From Clostridiales bacterium (GTDB lineage Bacteria > Bacillota > Clostridia > Christensenellales > CAG-138): a stretch of DNA of 64,000 nucleotides. A program made the position numbers and the translations under genes. Shown piece by piece: positions 34,871 through 43,052 of the stretch (positions are counted from its first letter, which is position 1; each line of letters opens with the position of its first letter). Location of the stretch: positions 1 to 64,000 of the forward strand of contig SFDB01000007.1 in assembly GCA_004558825.1 (NCBI GenBank), written 5' to 3'. Under the pieces are notes generated by a model. The model saw only the letters and a list, made by a program, of their open reading frames with translations, was not told the origin of the DNA and searched no databases.

Positions 34871-35017
34871 ATGAAGTCCGGCTTTATCTCTTTTGCTCCT
34901 AAACAGTATGAGCGTTTGTCAGGCCTGAGGATAAAGCCGCGCGCATTTCCATATTTAGAATATGAAAGGGGAGCTTTTGCAGAGCAAAAGCAACTGATAC
35001 AAAATGGAACGAAGTGA
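34871..35017 (+). CDS. Possible 48-residue protein between ligase and ACP
   Basis: An ATG four bases after the ligase stop opens a 48-codon frame (MKSGFISFAPKQYERLSGLR and on) that ends inside the first codons of the ACP gene, overlapping it by 14 bases. The product is basic, has no membrane helix and matches nothing I know. Support: it fills an otherwise empty 137-base gap in a very compact operon, and the ACP start has no nearby ribosome site, so coupling from this frame could drive ACP translation. Against: its own ribosome site is weak (GGACAG). Confidence 0.4.
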   Translation: MKSGFISFAPKQYERLSGLRIKPRAFPYLEYERGAFAEQKQLIQNGTK

Positions 35018-35255
35018 AATAACCGCACGACTGAGGGAGCTGCTTCTTTCGGCAAACATGAGCGATCCAAAGCTTATTGAAAGCTGCACCGAAGATTCGC
35101 GTCTTATTGAAGATCTTGGGTTTTCTTCCGCCGCAATGCTTTATATGGTCATCGCCATCGAGGAAAGCTTTCACATGCGCTTTGGCAACGTCGGCATGGC
35201 AGACTTTAAGACGCTGCGAGATGTTGTCACCTATATTGAGAAGGCGCTTGAATGA
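35004..35255 (+). CDS. Acyl carrier protein
   Basis: This 83-residue four-helix carrier has the attachment motif DLGFSSAAML; Ser42 is the expected 4'-phosphopantetheine site. The canonical DSL is changed to SSA: the Asp before the serine is Ser and the Leu after it is Ala, so this is a specialised carrier and not the fatty-acid-synthase AcpP. Helix II (AAMLYMVIAIEESFHMRF) matches the partner-binding helix. It lies between the acyl synthetase and the LRAT/PPTase-like fusion, and overlaps the latter by four bases. No ribosome site sits close to the ATG, so translation may depend on coupling. Confidence 0.85.
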   Translation: MERSEITARLRELLLSANMSDPKLIESCTEDSRLIEDLGFSSAAMLYMVIAIEESFHMRFGNVGMADFKTLRDVVTYIEKALE

Positions 35256-36265
35256 GATGGCTTGCGACAAAATGCCGCTCGGGCGATATGGTTCGAGTCA
35301 AGATCGGCATGATCTGGCATTACGGCGTATATGTAAGCGACGATGAGGTCATACAATTCGGTATGCCGCCCGGACATGAGCCCGCATGTGCTATAGACGA
35401 TATTCGTGTATGCTCCACGGACATACAGACTTTTTCCTGCGGCGGTTTTGTCGAGGCGGCGCAGATGTCGCTTCCCGAGCGTATCAATCGGATACCGCGA
35501 AGAAGAAGCGTCGCGCGCGCACGCGAGCGCATTGGCGAAGGCGGCTACGACCTCATACATAACAACTGCGAGCACTTCGCATACGAGTGCGTTATAGGCG
35601 TAAAAAGAAGCGTTCAGGAGGAGCAGGCGCGTGAGATGTGGCGCAGCCGCAGACTTACAGACATATATGTAATGCGCATACCTAACGGTATCCGCGTGGA
35701 GCCGTTCATAAAAAAAGCGCTCAACAAGGAGCTGAAGCGGATAAAAGATCCATCGCTGCGCGTGCGTCGATACTGCGCAATGCGGCTTCTGCTTCACGCC
35801 TTAGACGATTGCTACGGTTACAGCGAAAACGACGTCTCATTCAAAAGGCGTCCTAACGGTAAACTAATGTGCGATAAGGCATTCATTTCGGTGGCGTATG
35901 CCGACGAGCTTGTCGCGGCGGCCGTGTCAAGCAGCGCAGTGGGCATAGATATTGAGACCGAAAACAGCTTTATAAATCGTTTTCACTGCGGCGCGGCAAT
36001 TCCTTCCGACAACGGCGCAAAGGACGAGCTGCATCGCTCGATGTGCGTTTGGACTCGAAAAGTCAGCGCATATAAGCGCTCGAACACAGGAAAATTTATT
36101 CCCGATGCTCTTCCTTCCGATGTTCGGGACGTGTATACTTATAGTATAGAAGGCTTTTCACAAACCATTATATCGGTTTGTTCAGCCGATGCGGCGGCTG
36201 CGCGTTTCCATATATGGGACGGAAATAACGACGCACTCCTCTCAAAGGAGGAGTTGCTCGTTTGA
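35252..36265 (+). CDS. LRAT-like domain fused to a degenerate phosphopantetheinyl-transferase fold
   Basis: Residues 5-120 match the LRAT/NC (NlpC/P60-related) thiol acyltransferase fold: WHYGVYVSDDEVIQFG with His23, and HNNCEHFAYEC with nucleophile Cys106; the usual second His is Gln35. Residues 165-330 match Sfp-type phosphopantetheinyl transferases: FKRRPNGKLM, GIDIE with Mg ligands Asp233/Glu235 and WTRKVSAYK. Two normally essential sites are changed: the SHS motif reads VAYA, and the Glu of W-x-x-K-E is Val271. So the second half may only dock carrier protein. The gene overlaps the ACP gene and the next hydrolase. Likely role: acyl transfer from ACP to an unknown acceptor, or modification of the ACP. 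Confidence 0.7.
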   Translation: MRWLATKCRSGDMVRVKIGMIWHYGVYVSDDEVIQFGMPPGHEPACAIDDIRVCSTDIQTFSCGGFVEAAQMSLPERINRIPRRRSVARARERIGEGGYDLIHNNCEHFAYECVIGVKRSVQEEQAREMWRSRRLTDIYVMRIPNGIRVEPFIKKALNKELKRIKDPSLRVRRYCAMRLLLHALDDCYGYSENDVSFKRRPNGKLMCDKAFISVAYADELVAAAVSSSAVGIDIETENSFINRFHCGAAIPSDNGAKDELHRSMCVWTRKVSAYKRSNTGKFIPDALPSDVRDVYTYSIEGFSQTIISVCSADAAAARFHIWDGNNDALLSKEELLV

Positions 36266-37203
36266 TCCCGAAACTCATATATATAGCGGCGGCAATATTT
36301 GTCGTTTTCGCGCTGCTGCCTTCACTCGTTATGACATGGTTCGCGTTCAGTCGGCGCAACCCGAAGGATTTCGACGCGCGGCTCGACTTGTTCGAGACCG
36401 AAAAGTATGCGCCTTATAAAGAGCGCATATTGCGCGACATGGCGGATATGCGGAAGCTGCCGTTCAAGACGGTGTGCATAGAGTCCGGCGACGGCATACC
36501 GCTTCGCGGCGAGTGGCTTGACCTTGGACAAAAGCGTACTGCGATACTTCTTCACGGCTATTGTTCGACTCCCGCGAACAACTTTTGCAGTCTGCTGCAT
36601 TATTTCCGTGAAAGTGGCTGGAATGTGCTGATGATATACCAGCGCGCTCATGGCAAGAGCGGCGGAAAAGCCACGACTTTCGGACTGCGCGAGCGCTATG
36701 ACCTTGTCAACTGGCTCGACTGGGCAGCAAAGACGACAGGCGGCTCGCCCGTGCTTCTTTACGGAATCTCCATGGGCGGCGCAACCGTGGCGGCCGCATC
36801 GCGCCTGATTCAAGAAACAAACGTGCGCGCCTGCGTTATAGACGCCGGCTATGACTCGCCATGCGAGCAGTTTAAGCACCAATGCATTGTGCGTCATGCC
36901 CCGTGGCGTATAGTGCTGCCGCTCGTATCGCTGTTCGCCGGATTACTGCTCAAGGCCGATGTGCGTGAAGATTTTGCCGACGCACTCGCCGAAAGTCGTA
37001 TTCCTACGCTTTTTATCTATCAAACGGGCGATGCGTCCGTACCCGTTGCGTGCGGCCGACATTGCTATGAAAGCTGCGGCGGCCCAAAACAATGGCTGGA
37101 GATAGAAAAAGGCGGTCCGCACGCCATGGCGTTCATCTCCGGCGGCGATGTTGTAAGACAAACGCTCACCGATTTTGTCAAAGAGCAGGATTGGAGCGTT
37201 TAG
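36262..37203 (+). CDS. Membrane-anchored alpha/beta hydrolase
   Basis: This 313-residue hydrolase has an N-terminal helix (LIYIAAAIFVVFALLPSLVM) and then a catalytic domain of the YqkD/ABHD13-like type. It shows oxyanion LLHGYCSTP, nucleophile Ser170 in GISMGGA, Asp in QTGDASVP and His near GGPHAMAF. Its N-terminus resembles that of the hydrolase at 41251 (LPSLVMTWF versus LPTFIMSWF), so the two are paralogues. It starts at TTG 36262, which overlaps the previous stop, with GGAGGAG about 9 bases upstream. It probably acts on acyl esters or thioesters. Confidence 0.83.
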   Translation: MIPKLIYIAAAIFVVFALLPSLVMTWFAFSRRNPKDFDARLDLFETEKYAPYKERILRDMADMRKLPFKTVCIESGDGIPLRGEWLDLGQKRTAILLHGYCSTPANNFCSLLHYFRESGWNVLMIYQRAHGKSGGKATTFGLRERYDLVNWLDWAAKTTGGSPVLLYGISMGGATVAAASRLIQETNVRACVIDAGYDSPCEQFKHQCIVRHAPWRIVLPLVSLFAGLLLKADVREDFADALAESRIPTLFIYQTGDASVPVACGRHCYESCGGPKQWLEIEKGGPHAMAFISGGDVVRQTLTDFVKEQDWSV

Positions 37204-37234
37204 CGCTAAACAAACTATAAAAAGGAGTAAAACC

Positions 37235-38167
37235 ATGAGTGATTTTGTTATTCTTGCAGATGCAACCTGTGATCTGAACGAGGATTTTCAGAGGGAATAC
37301 GATATTAAAATCGTAAACACCCATATCGTCTTTCCCGATGGCGTTGACATGCCGTCTTTCCTGAGCTGGGATAAAATATCGAGAGAGCAGTTTTACAAGG
37401 AGCTTAAGAGCAACCCCACCGCCTACACGACCTCCCCCGCCAACGTCGAAGAGTTCAGTGCAGCTTTTGAGAAGTATGCTTCGCAGGGAAAGGATATCCT
37501 GGCAATTACAATATCCTCGGGCATAAGCGGCAGCTATAACTTCATGTGCAGCGCACAAAAGATAATCTCGGAAAAGTATCCCGACATCAAAATACGCTGT
37601 ATCGACTCGCTCCGCTATGGTCCCGGCTTCGGGCTGCTCGTAATACACGCCGCGATGCAGCGCAGCGCCGGCAAAACGCTCGACGAAACGGCCGACTACA
37701 TAGAAGCAAACAAAAACCGCTTCCATCAGGCAGGATGGATGGACGATTTGTCGTTCGTTGCGCGCAAAGGCCGCTTGACTCACGCGAAGGCCTTCTTCGG
37801 CACGCTCGCAGGCATAAAGGCCATCGGCGAATTTGACTATAACGGCCTGACAACCGTTCTGACAAAGGTCAAGGGCGCAAAGCAGGCCTACAAAACGCTC
37901 ATAGGCTATATTGAGCGCACGATAATCGAGCCCGAAAACCAGATAATATTCATCGCGCAGACGAATCGTCTCCCGCAGGCCGAGATATACAAGAAAATGA
38001 TAGAAGATACGTTCCATCCGAAAGCCGTTTATATAAATGATGTGTTTCCCGCATGCGGCATAAACATCGGACCCGGCCTGATGGCTGCTTACTATGTCGG
38101 TAATGAAATCAGCAAGGATCTTTCGGAAGAACGCGCAATACTCGAAAAATCGTCAATCGGAGAATAA
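37235..38167 (+). CDS. fakB: DegV-family fatty-acid-binding protein FakB
   Basis: This 310-residue two-domain protein buries a fatty acid and presents its carboxylate to the kinase FakA. DegV motifs are present: ILADATCDL at the start, TTSPANVEEF (the Thr-Ser that binds the carboxylate), AITISSGISGSYN and IDSLRYGPGFGLLV. The C-terminal half has FPACGINIGPGLMAAYYVG, with the HxGPG-like loop changed to NIGPG. Length is slightly above the usual 280-290. The ATG at 37235 has AAAGGAG eight bases upstream. With FakA in the same operon, acyl-phosphate formation from exogenous fatty acids is strongly supported. Confidence 0.88.
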   Translation: MSDFVILADATCDLNEDFQREYDIKIVNTHIVFPDGVDMPSFLSWDKISREQFYKELKSNPTAYTTSPANVEEFSAAFEKYASQGKDILAITISSGISGSYNFMCSAQKIISEKYPDIKIRCIDSLRYGPGFGLLVIHAAMQRSAGKTLDETADYIEANKNRFHQAGWMDDLSFVARKGRLTHAKAFFGTLAGIKAIGEFDYNGLTTVLTKVKGAKQAYKTLIGYIERTIIEPENQIIFIAQTNRLPQAEIYKKMIEDTFHPKAVYINDVFPACGINIGPGLMAAYYVGNEISKDLSEERAILEKSSIGE

Positions 38168-38170
38168 ACC

Positions 38171-39511
38171 ATGAACAAGATTCACCGCAAATGGCAGCTC
38201 ATGCTTTATGCAGTGGCAGGAATGGGCGTAAACATGCTGAACCTGATGATGGGTTCCTATATATGCAGCGCACTGTTGATAGGCGGCTTTAGTGCCGACG
38301 CCATACCGTACCAGACATATGTACAGCATGACCTTGTAATCGCCGCCGTATGGGCAGTTTTTGTGCTCGCCGCAAAAATAATTGACGGCATCATCGATGT
38401 GCCGATGGCTTCATTTACAGATCAGCTTAGAAGCAAGTGGGGCCGACGCCGTCCTGCGCTTATAATTGGCATGGTTCCAATGATTATAGCTTATCTGCTA
38501 TTCCTCGTCATACCTAATCCAAACGGCGCGACGCTGCTGAACACCATCTACTACGGCGTGCTTCTTTGCGTTTTCTACAGCTTTTATACGCTGACGATGG
38601 TTACATATTATGCCACGTTTACCGAGATAGTCGATACCGAAGATGAACGCAACATAATCTCAAACACAAAATCCGTGTGCGACATCGTTTACTTCATACT
38701 CGGCTATGTCGTCGTCCGAATGATGCTAAACAGCCAAAACATACGACTTGTGTCGCTTGTAGTGCTGCCGCTTGTTTTGACGATGACCATACCGCTTTTC
38801 ATGATAAAAGAAAAGTCGACGCTTAAAAAGGATGTGATGGCAGGCGATACGAAGTCCGTACACCTGCTGCAGTCGCTGAAATGCACCATGCGCAACGCAG
38901 ACTTCATCAAGTGGATGATCGTTTATTCGTTCATGACATTCAGCGTACAGCTTTTCCTTGGCGGCATAAACGAGTATTTCTCGTTTGTAGGCATGAGCAT
39001 GATTAAGGTCATGGTATGCGCATTTGTTCCCGTACCGTTTACACTGATGCTCTATAACTTCATACTCAAGAAGAAAGGCTTTGGCTTTGCTTTCCGCTAT
39101 ATACTAATCACCTATACCGTCTGCATGGCTGCGCTCTATATAATAGCGGGACAAGCAGATGTGATAAAAAAAGCGCTCGAAATACCTGCGGGTCTTCTTT
39201 GCTCGCTTTCGATAGGCGCACTGTTCGCGGTTGCTTACTCTGTCCCGTCGCAGCTTGCGGCGGACGAGGAGAAGAAAACCGGCGTTACAAATTCCGCAAT
39301 GTATTTTGCAATACAGGGTCTGTTCTCGGGCGTTGCCACGGGCATTGCCACAGGACTTGTGCTGACCGCGCTGAAGGGCAAAGAGGGCGACGCTTCCTCG
39401 GCTATTTCGTATATGACGCTAATATCAGCCGCCGGAACGTTCGCAGCGCTGCTGTTTACATTCATGCTCCCAAAAAGCATAATAAAAATGGGAGTAAAAG
39501 CTAAAGAATAA
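38171..39511 (+). CDS. GPH-family (MelB/MFSD2-like) transporter
   Basis: This 446-residue membrane protein of about 12 helices belongs to the glycoside-pentoside-hexuronide:cation branch of the MFS. The hallmark is the loop between helices 2 and 3: DGIIDVPMASFTDQLRSKWG followed by RRRPALI. A second cytosolic signature (TEIVDTEDERNIISNTKS) also fits. The family includes sugar symporters and the eukaryotic lysophosphatidylcholine carrier MFSD2A. No sugar gene is near; it lies three bases after fakB and 13 before fakA, so a fatty-acyl or lysolipid cargo is suggested. That cargo is inference from neighbours. Confidence 0.85.
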   Translation: MNKIHRKWQLMLYAVAGMGVNMLNLMMGSYICSALLIGGFSADAIPYQTYVQHDLVIAAVWAVFVLAAKIIDGIIDVPMASFTDQLRSKWGRRRPALIIGMVPMIIAYLLFLVIPNPNGATLLNTIYYGVLLCVFYSFYTLTMVTYYATFTEIVDTEDERNIISNTKSVCDIVYFILGYVVVRMMLNSQNIRLVSLVVLPLVLTMTIPLFMIKEKSTLKKDVMAGDTKSVHLLQSLKCTMRNADFIKWMIVYSFMTFSVQLFLGGINEYFSFVGMSMIKVMVCAFVPVPFTLMLYNFILKKKGFGFAFRYILITYTVCMAALYIIAGQADVIKKALEIPAGLLCSLSIGALFAVAYSVPSQLAADEEKKTGVTNSAMYFAIQGLFSGVATGIATGLVLTALKGKEGDASSAISYMTLISAAGTFAALLFTFMLPKSIIKMGVKAKE

Positions 39512-39524
39512 TCTACTGAAAGAT

Positions 39525-41240
39525 ATGGGCATAAAAAAAATAGACGGAGCTATATTTGAGAAAATGCTCCGCAACGGTTTGAGAAACATAGAGGCGGCCG
39601 AAAGGGAAATTAACCGCCTGAATGTCTTCCCCGTGGCCGACGGCGATACGGGAACGAACATGCGCCTAACTGTCGAAAGCGGTATCCGCTGCGCTCATTC
39701 CTGCAGGGAACTCAATGTGTATCTCGGTGAATTGAGCCGCGGGATGCTGCTCGGCGCACGCGGCAACTCCGGAGTTATACTTTCCCAAATATTTAGGGGC
39801 ATATACCTTGAGCTTTCGCGCACCGACGAGGCCGGCAGGACAACGCTGCTGAATGCATTCGTGCGCGGATACAAGGTCGCATACGAGTCGGTCATCAATC
39901 CCGTGGAAGGAACCATACTCACGGTGGCCCGTGAAGGCATTGAGGCGGTTCGCGGCAGAAAGAACAGAGACGCAACGATAGAGTCGCTGCTCGAAGATTA
40001 TATCGTTTCAATGAAGGTCGTTCTCGATAAGACGCCCGACATGTTGCCCGTACTCGGTGATATGGGCGTCATAGACAGCGGCGGCAAGGGATACATAACC
40101 ATAATCGAGGGGATGCTCATGTATCTTCGCGGAGAGGTGCTGCCGGACACTTCACAGAGCGGCAAAGCAGAAGCGGCGCGCGCTTCTCGGGCTGACCCCG
40201 ACTTCAGCCTTTTCAATGAAAGCTCTGTTTTTGACAAAGGATACTGCACCGAGTTCATACTCCAAAGAATGACAGACCCGAATTACCGTCAGGATTTCTA
40301 CAGCGCGCAGTTCACGTCTGAGCTGCAGGCGCTTGGCGACTCGCTCGTAATTGTTGAGGACGGCAGCCGCGTAAAAATCCATATTCATACGAAAAACCCC
40401 GCGCCTGTTATAGAGCATGCTCGGCAGTTCGGAGAATTTTTGACGTTCAAGTTAGAAAACATGTCGCTGCAGCACAGCGAATATATTCGTGACAAGATGG
40501 CGGCGCTTTCGGAAGCGCAGGACTGCGATGGGCCCGTCTGTGAAACCTCCGTTCGTCCCGCTTCGGGAAAAACGCGCAAGCCGCTCGCTGTCATTGCAGT
40601 AGCAAACGGCAAAGGCACGGAGGCGCTGTTTACTGAATTCGGCTGCGACCGAATATTGGACGGCGGCGAAACGATGAACACTTCTTCGCAGGAGTTTCTA
40701 AACGCCATCGAAAAGCTCGACGCCGAAAGCATCGTAATACTTCCAAATGGCGGCAACATAATCATGGCCGCAGAGCAGGCCGTAAAGCTCTCGGGCGCAC
40801 AAAACGTACACATTCTCCGCTCCAAGAGCATTATGGAGGGGTATTACGCTTTGGCAATGGACATACCCGACAGCAAAGAAACCGCTCTGCGTATTCGTCA
40901 GATGGAAAACGGCATCGATAATATTTCAACCGTCGCCGTAACGAGAGCCGTGCGCGACTACGAAAAAGGCGGCGTAAAATGCGAATCCGGCGAATGGATA
41001 GCGTTCCTCGACAGCAACGTGTGTGCGGCTTCGGGCAATATGCTTGACACGACCTTGGCTGCGCTCGCGAAGGTCGACGAAATAAACGACAAGGATGTAT
41101 GCGTCATTCTTGTAGGACGCGACGCCGATGTTAACGCGGACGAGCTGACTGAGCGCATTAACGAAGCTTACCCGCTGCTTGAGTGCAGTGTGCTGGACGG
41201 CGGGCAGGCAATATATGACATAATACTCGGTATAGCCTAA
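39525..41240 (+). CDS. fakA: Fatty acid kinase FakA (DhaL + DegV-like domains)
   Basis: This 571-residue kinase phosphorylates FakB-bound fatty acids. The N-terminal DhaL nucleotide domain (about 1-205) shows NVFPVADGDTGTNM with the Mg-binding aspartates, GARGNSGVILSQ and GVIDSGGKGY. The middle domain (FDKGYCTEFIL, VKIHIHTKNP) and the C-terminal DegV-like domain complete the usual FakA plan; 550-570 residues is standard. The product acyl-phosphate feeds PlsY/PlsX. Only a weak ribosome site (GAAAGAT) is present, so translation may be coupled to the transporter ahead. A hydrolase gene follows after 10 bases with AGGAGG. Confidence 0.92.
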   Translation: MGIKKIDGAIFEKMLRNGLRNIEAAEREINRLNVFPVADGDTGTNMRLTVESGIRCAHSCRELNVYLGELSRGMLLGARGNSGVILSQIFRGIYLELSRTDEAGRTTLLNAFVRGYKVAYESVINPVEGTILTVAREGIEAVRGRKNRDATIESLLEDYIVSMKVVLDKTPDMLPVLGDMGVIDSGGKGYITIIEGMLMYLRGEVLPDTSQSGKAEAARASRADPDFSLFNESSVFDKGYCTEFILQRMTDPNYRQDFYSAQFTSELQALGDSLVIVEDGSRVKIHIHTKNPAPVIEHARQFGEFLTFKLENMSLQHSEYIRDKMAALSEAQDCDGPVCETSVRPASGKTRKPLAVIAVANGKGTEALFTEFGCDRILDGGETMNTSSQEFLNAIEKLDAESIVILPNGGNIIMAAEQAVKLSGAQNVHILRSKSIMEGYYALAMDIPDSKETALRIRQMENGIDNISTVAVTRAVRDYEKGGVKCESGEWIAFLDSNVCAASGNMLDTTLAALAKVDEINDKDVCVILVGRDADVNADELTERINEAYPLLECSVLDGGQAIYDIILGIA

Positions 41241-41250
41241 GGAGGAATCG

Positions 41251-42201
41251 ATGATGAACGCATTGACTGTCGTACTTTTATGTTTGGCCGCGCTGTTCAT
41301 ATTCGGCGTTCTTCCGACGTTCATAATGTCGTGGTTCATATTCAAGATACTGTTGAAGCGAGACAAGCCCGAAAAATGGGATAGGAATTGTAGCATGCCG
41401 AACGATGCGGAAACCGTTGTCATGTATAACAAGGGTCTCGAATGGGGCAAAAGATGGGACTCCGTGCGCAGCGACGTCGATATATACAATGACGGACTTC
41501 ACTTGTTCGGCGAATACTTCGATTTTGGGCACGATAAGGCCGTCATAATCATCGGAGGGCGCATGGAAGCATGCTATTACAGCTACTACTTTGCCGAGGT
41601 CTATCGGCGTGCGCACTGCAACGTGCTTACAATAGACGCGCGCGCTCACGGCAAATCCGAGGGCCTCTATAACTGCCTCGGCTACAAAGAGTATAAGGAT
41701 ATTCTCGAATGGGGAAAACTGCTCCACGACACTCTCGGGAACAAGAAAATATTCCTCCACGGCATATGCATAGGCTCATCGGCAGCGCTGTTCTGCTTAA
41801 CCAGCAAAGACTGTCCCGACTACATGGCCGGCATGGCAGCAGAAGGTATGTATACGACGTTTTGCGAATCCACTCGGCGGCATATGGAGCTCGACCATCG
41901 CCCGATATTCCCTTTTATGTACGAAACAATGCTTTGGATAAGGATAGTCTGCGGCGCAAACGTCATAACAGATGGGCCTATAAGGAGAATCAAGGCCATG
42001 ACGAAGCCTATTCTTTTCCTTCACAGCCGTGAAGACAGGTTCTCGCTGCCCGAAAGGGCGCAGGAGCTGTATGACCTTTGCCCTTCCGAGAAAAAGAAGC
42101 TTGTTTGGTTTGATAAGGGCGGGCATTCGCGCATAAGGATCAATAACGAGCAAGCCTATGATGATGAAATACTCCAATTTCTTGGTGAAGCGGAGTTATA
42201 A
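41251..42201 (+). CDS. Membrane-anchored alpha/beta hydrolase with cysteine nucleophile
   Basis: This 316-residue paralogue of the hydrolase at 36262 has the same N-terminal helix type (LCLAALFIFGVLPTFIMSWF). The nucleophile elbow reads HGICIGSSA, so Cys173 replaces the usual serine. The acid is in HSREDRFSLP and the histidine in KGGHSRIR. The oxyanion strand is IIIGGRMEACYY, lacking the HG pair. Cysteine nucleophiles occur in dienelactone-hydrolase-like enzymes and favour thioesters or acyl transfer. In this operon it could accept acyl groups from ACP or CoA; unproven. GGAGGA precedes the ATG. Confidence 0.8.
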   Translation: MMNALTVVLLCLAALFIFGVLPTFIMSWFIFKILLKRDKPEKWDRNCSMPNDAETVVMYNKGLEWGKRWDSVRSDVDIYNDGLHLFGEYFDFGHDKAVIIIGGRMEACYYSYYFAEVYRRAHCNVLTIDARAHGKSEGLYNCLGYKEYKDILEWGKLLHDTLGNKKIFLHGICIGSSAALFCLTSKDCPDYMAGMAAEGMYTTFCESTRRHMELDHRPIFPFMYETMLWIRIVCGANVITDGPIRRIKAMTKPILFLHSREDRFSLPERAQELYDLCPSEKKKLVWFDKGGHSRIRINNEQAYDDEILQFLGEAEL

Positions 42202-42219
42202 TAAGAAAGGAGATTTACT

Positions 42220-42600
42220 ATGTTTTGCAAAAAATGCGGCGCGTACATGAACGACAATCAAAGGTATTGTTCGCAATGCGGCGCGGTTATAATCGGTGAA
42301 GAAGGCAATGTGTCAAGCGTTTCCTCATACGTTGGCCCAATGGGCAGTACGACGCCAACACTTGTGTTCGGTATATTGGGGTTGAGCTTTTCATGTTCAT
42401 TTTGTTTAAGCATTCTCGGCATAGTCTTTTCGATAATAGGGCTTTGCAAGGCAAACAGGGCTGTCGACATTATCGGGAACACAAGCAGAAAGGTAAACAT
42501 AGGCCGCAGGCTTGCGATTGCCGGTCTTATCGTGGGAATAATCACAACAGTTTTGTTTGTAGTATACATTGCAATCATGATCCGCATGATGATTGGTTAG
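42220..42600 (+). CDS. Zinc-ribbon plus DUF4190-like membrane protein
   Basis: This 126-residue protein begins with a zinc ribbon (FCKKCGAYMNDNQRYCSQCG; cysteines at 3, 6, 17 and 20). Two hydrophobic segments (TLVFGILGLSFSCSFCLSIL and LAIAGLIVGIITTVLFVVYI) flank the polar KANRAVD. Zinc ribbon followed by a DUF4190 hairpin is common in Firmicutes, with no known function. It is the last gene of the lipid operon, 18 bases after the hydrolase and with AAAGGAG, and the terminator follows 32 bases after its stop. Confidence 0.8.
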   Translation: MFCKKCGAYMNDNQRYCSQCGAVIIGEEGNVSSVSSYVGPMGSTTPTLVFGILGLSFSCSFCLSILGIVFSIIGLCKANRAVDIIGNTSRKVNIGRRLAIAGLIVGIITTVLFVVYIAIMIRMMIG

Positions 42601-42632
42601 ATTCTGATATAGCTTAAAACCGAGGCTTCATC

Positions 42633-42668
42633 AAAATCCGCTGTCGCGCTGCGCCGGCGGATTTTGTT
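42633..42668 (+). terminator. Terminator of the lipid operon
   Basis: AAAATCCGC pairs with GCGGATTTT around a GC-rich loop and is followed by GTT. The stem is strong and the U tract short. It is the first terminator after the promoter region at 28.7-29.0 kb. Confidence 0.7.
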
Positions 42669-43052
42669 CATACGCTCTTTGTTACCAGCTCAAGACCTTA
42701 GAAAGTTACTCCTTTTCGCAACCGCCTTCAGTTTCAAAACCTATCATACGTCCCGAAAGAATTGGGTCGTTATTCAATGCTGCGTACACCGTCCGCAGAA
42801 ATCACCTCGGCCGGAGAAGTTGAGCAACAATTCCGCCGAGATTGCGCAATGGGACCGCCCGTATTGAGCAGTCCCACCGCTCACGCTGCATATAGATAAA
42901 ATGTTACCACAACACTATCACTATTATGAGTATGTCCAAAAGACTTATCCGGGTTCGCACAAGCCTCCTTTGACCTATGCAAAACTTGCCGTTACATTTA
43001 CAGATATATCCCAAAATGCGCTTTCATTCTTTCATAGCGTTTTTTCTCATAT
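42669..43052. other. Gene-free stretch between the lipid operon and murI
   Basis: I find no convincing gene in these 384 bases. Short frames on both strands lack ribosome sites; one minus-strand piece (near 42710-42800) looks protein-like for about 30 codons but matches nothing I know and is broken upstream. It may be decayed coding sequence at the end of an inserted block. Confidence 0.4.

Noticed and set aside
42664..42867. Open frame of 67 codons after the lipid operon
   Set aside because: It starts inside the terminator stem, has no ribosome site and no recognisable sequence.
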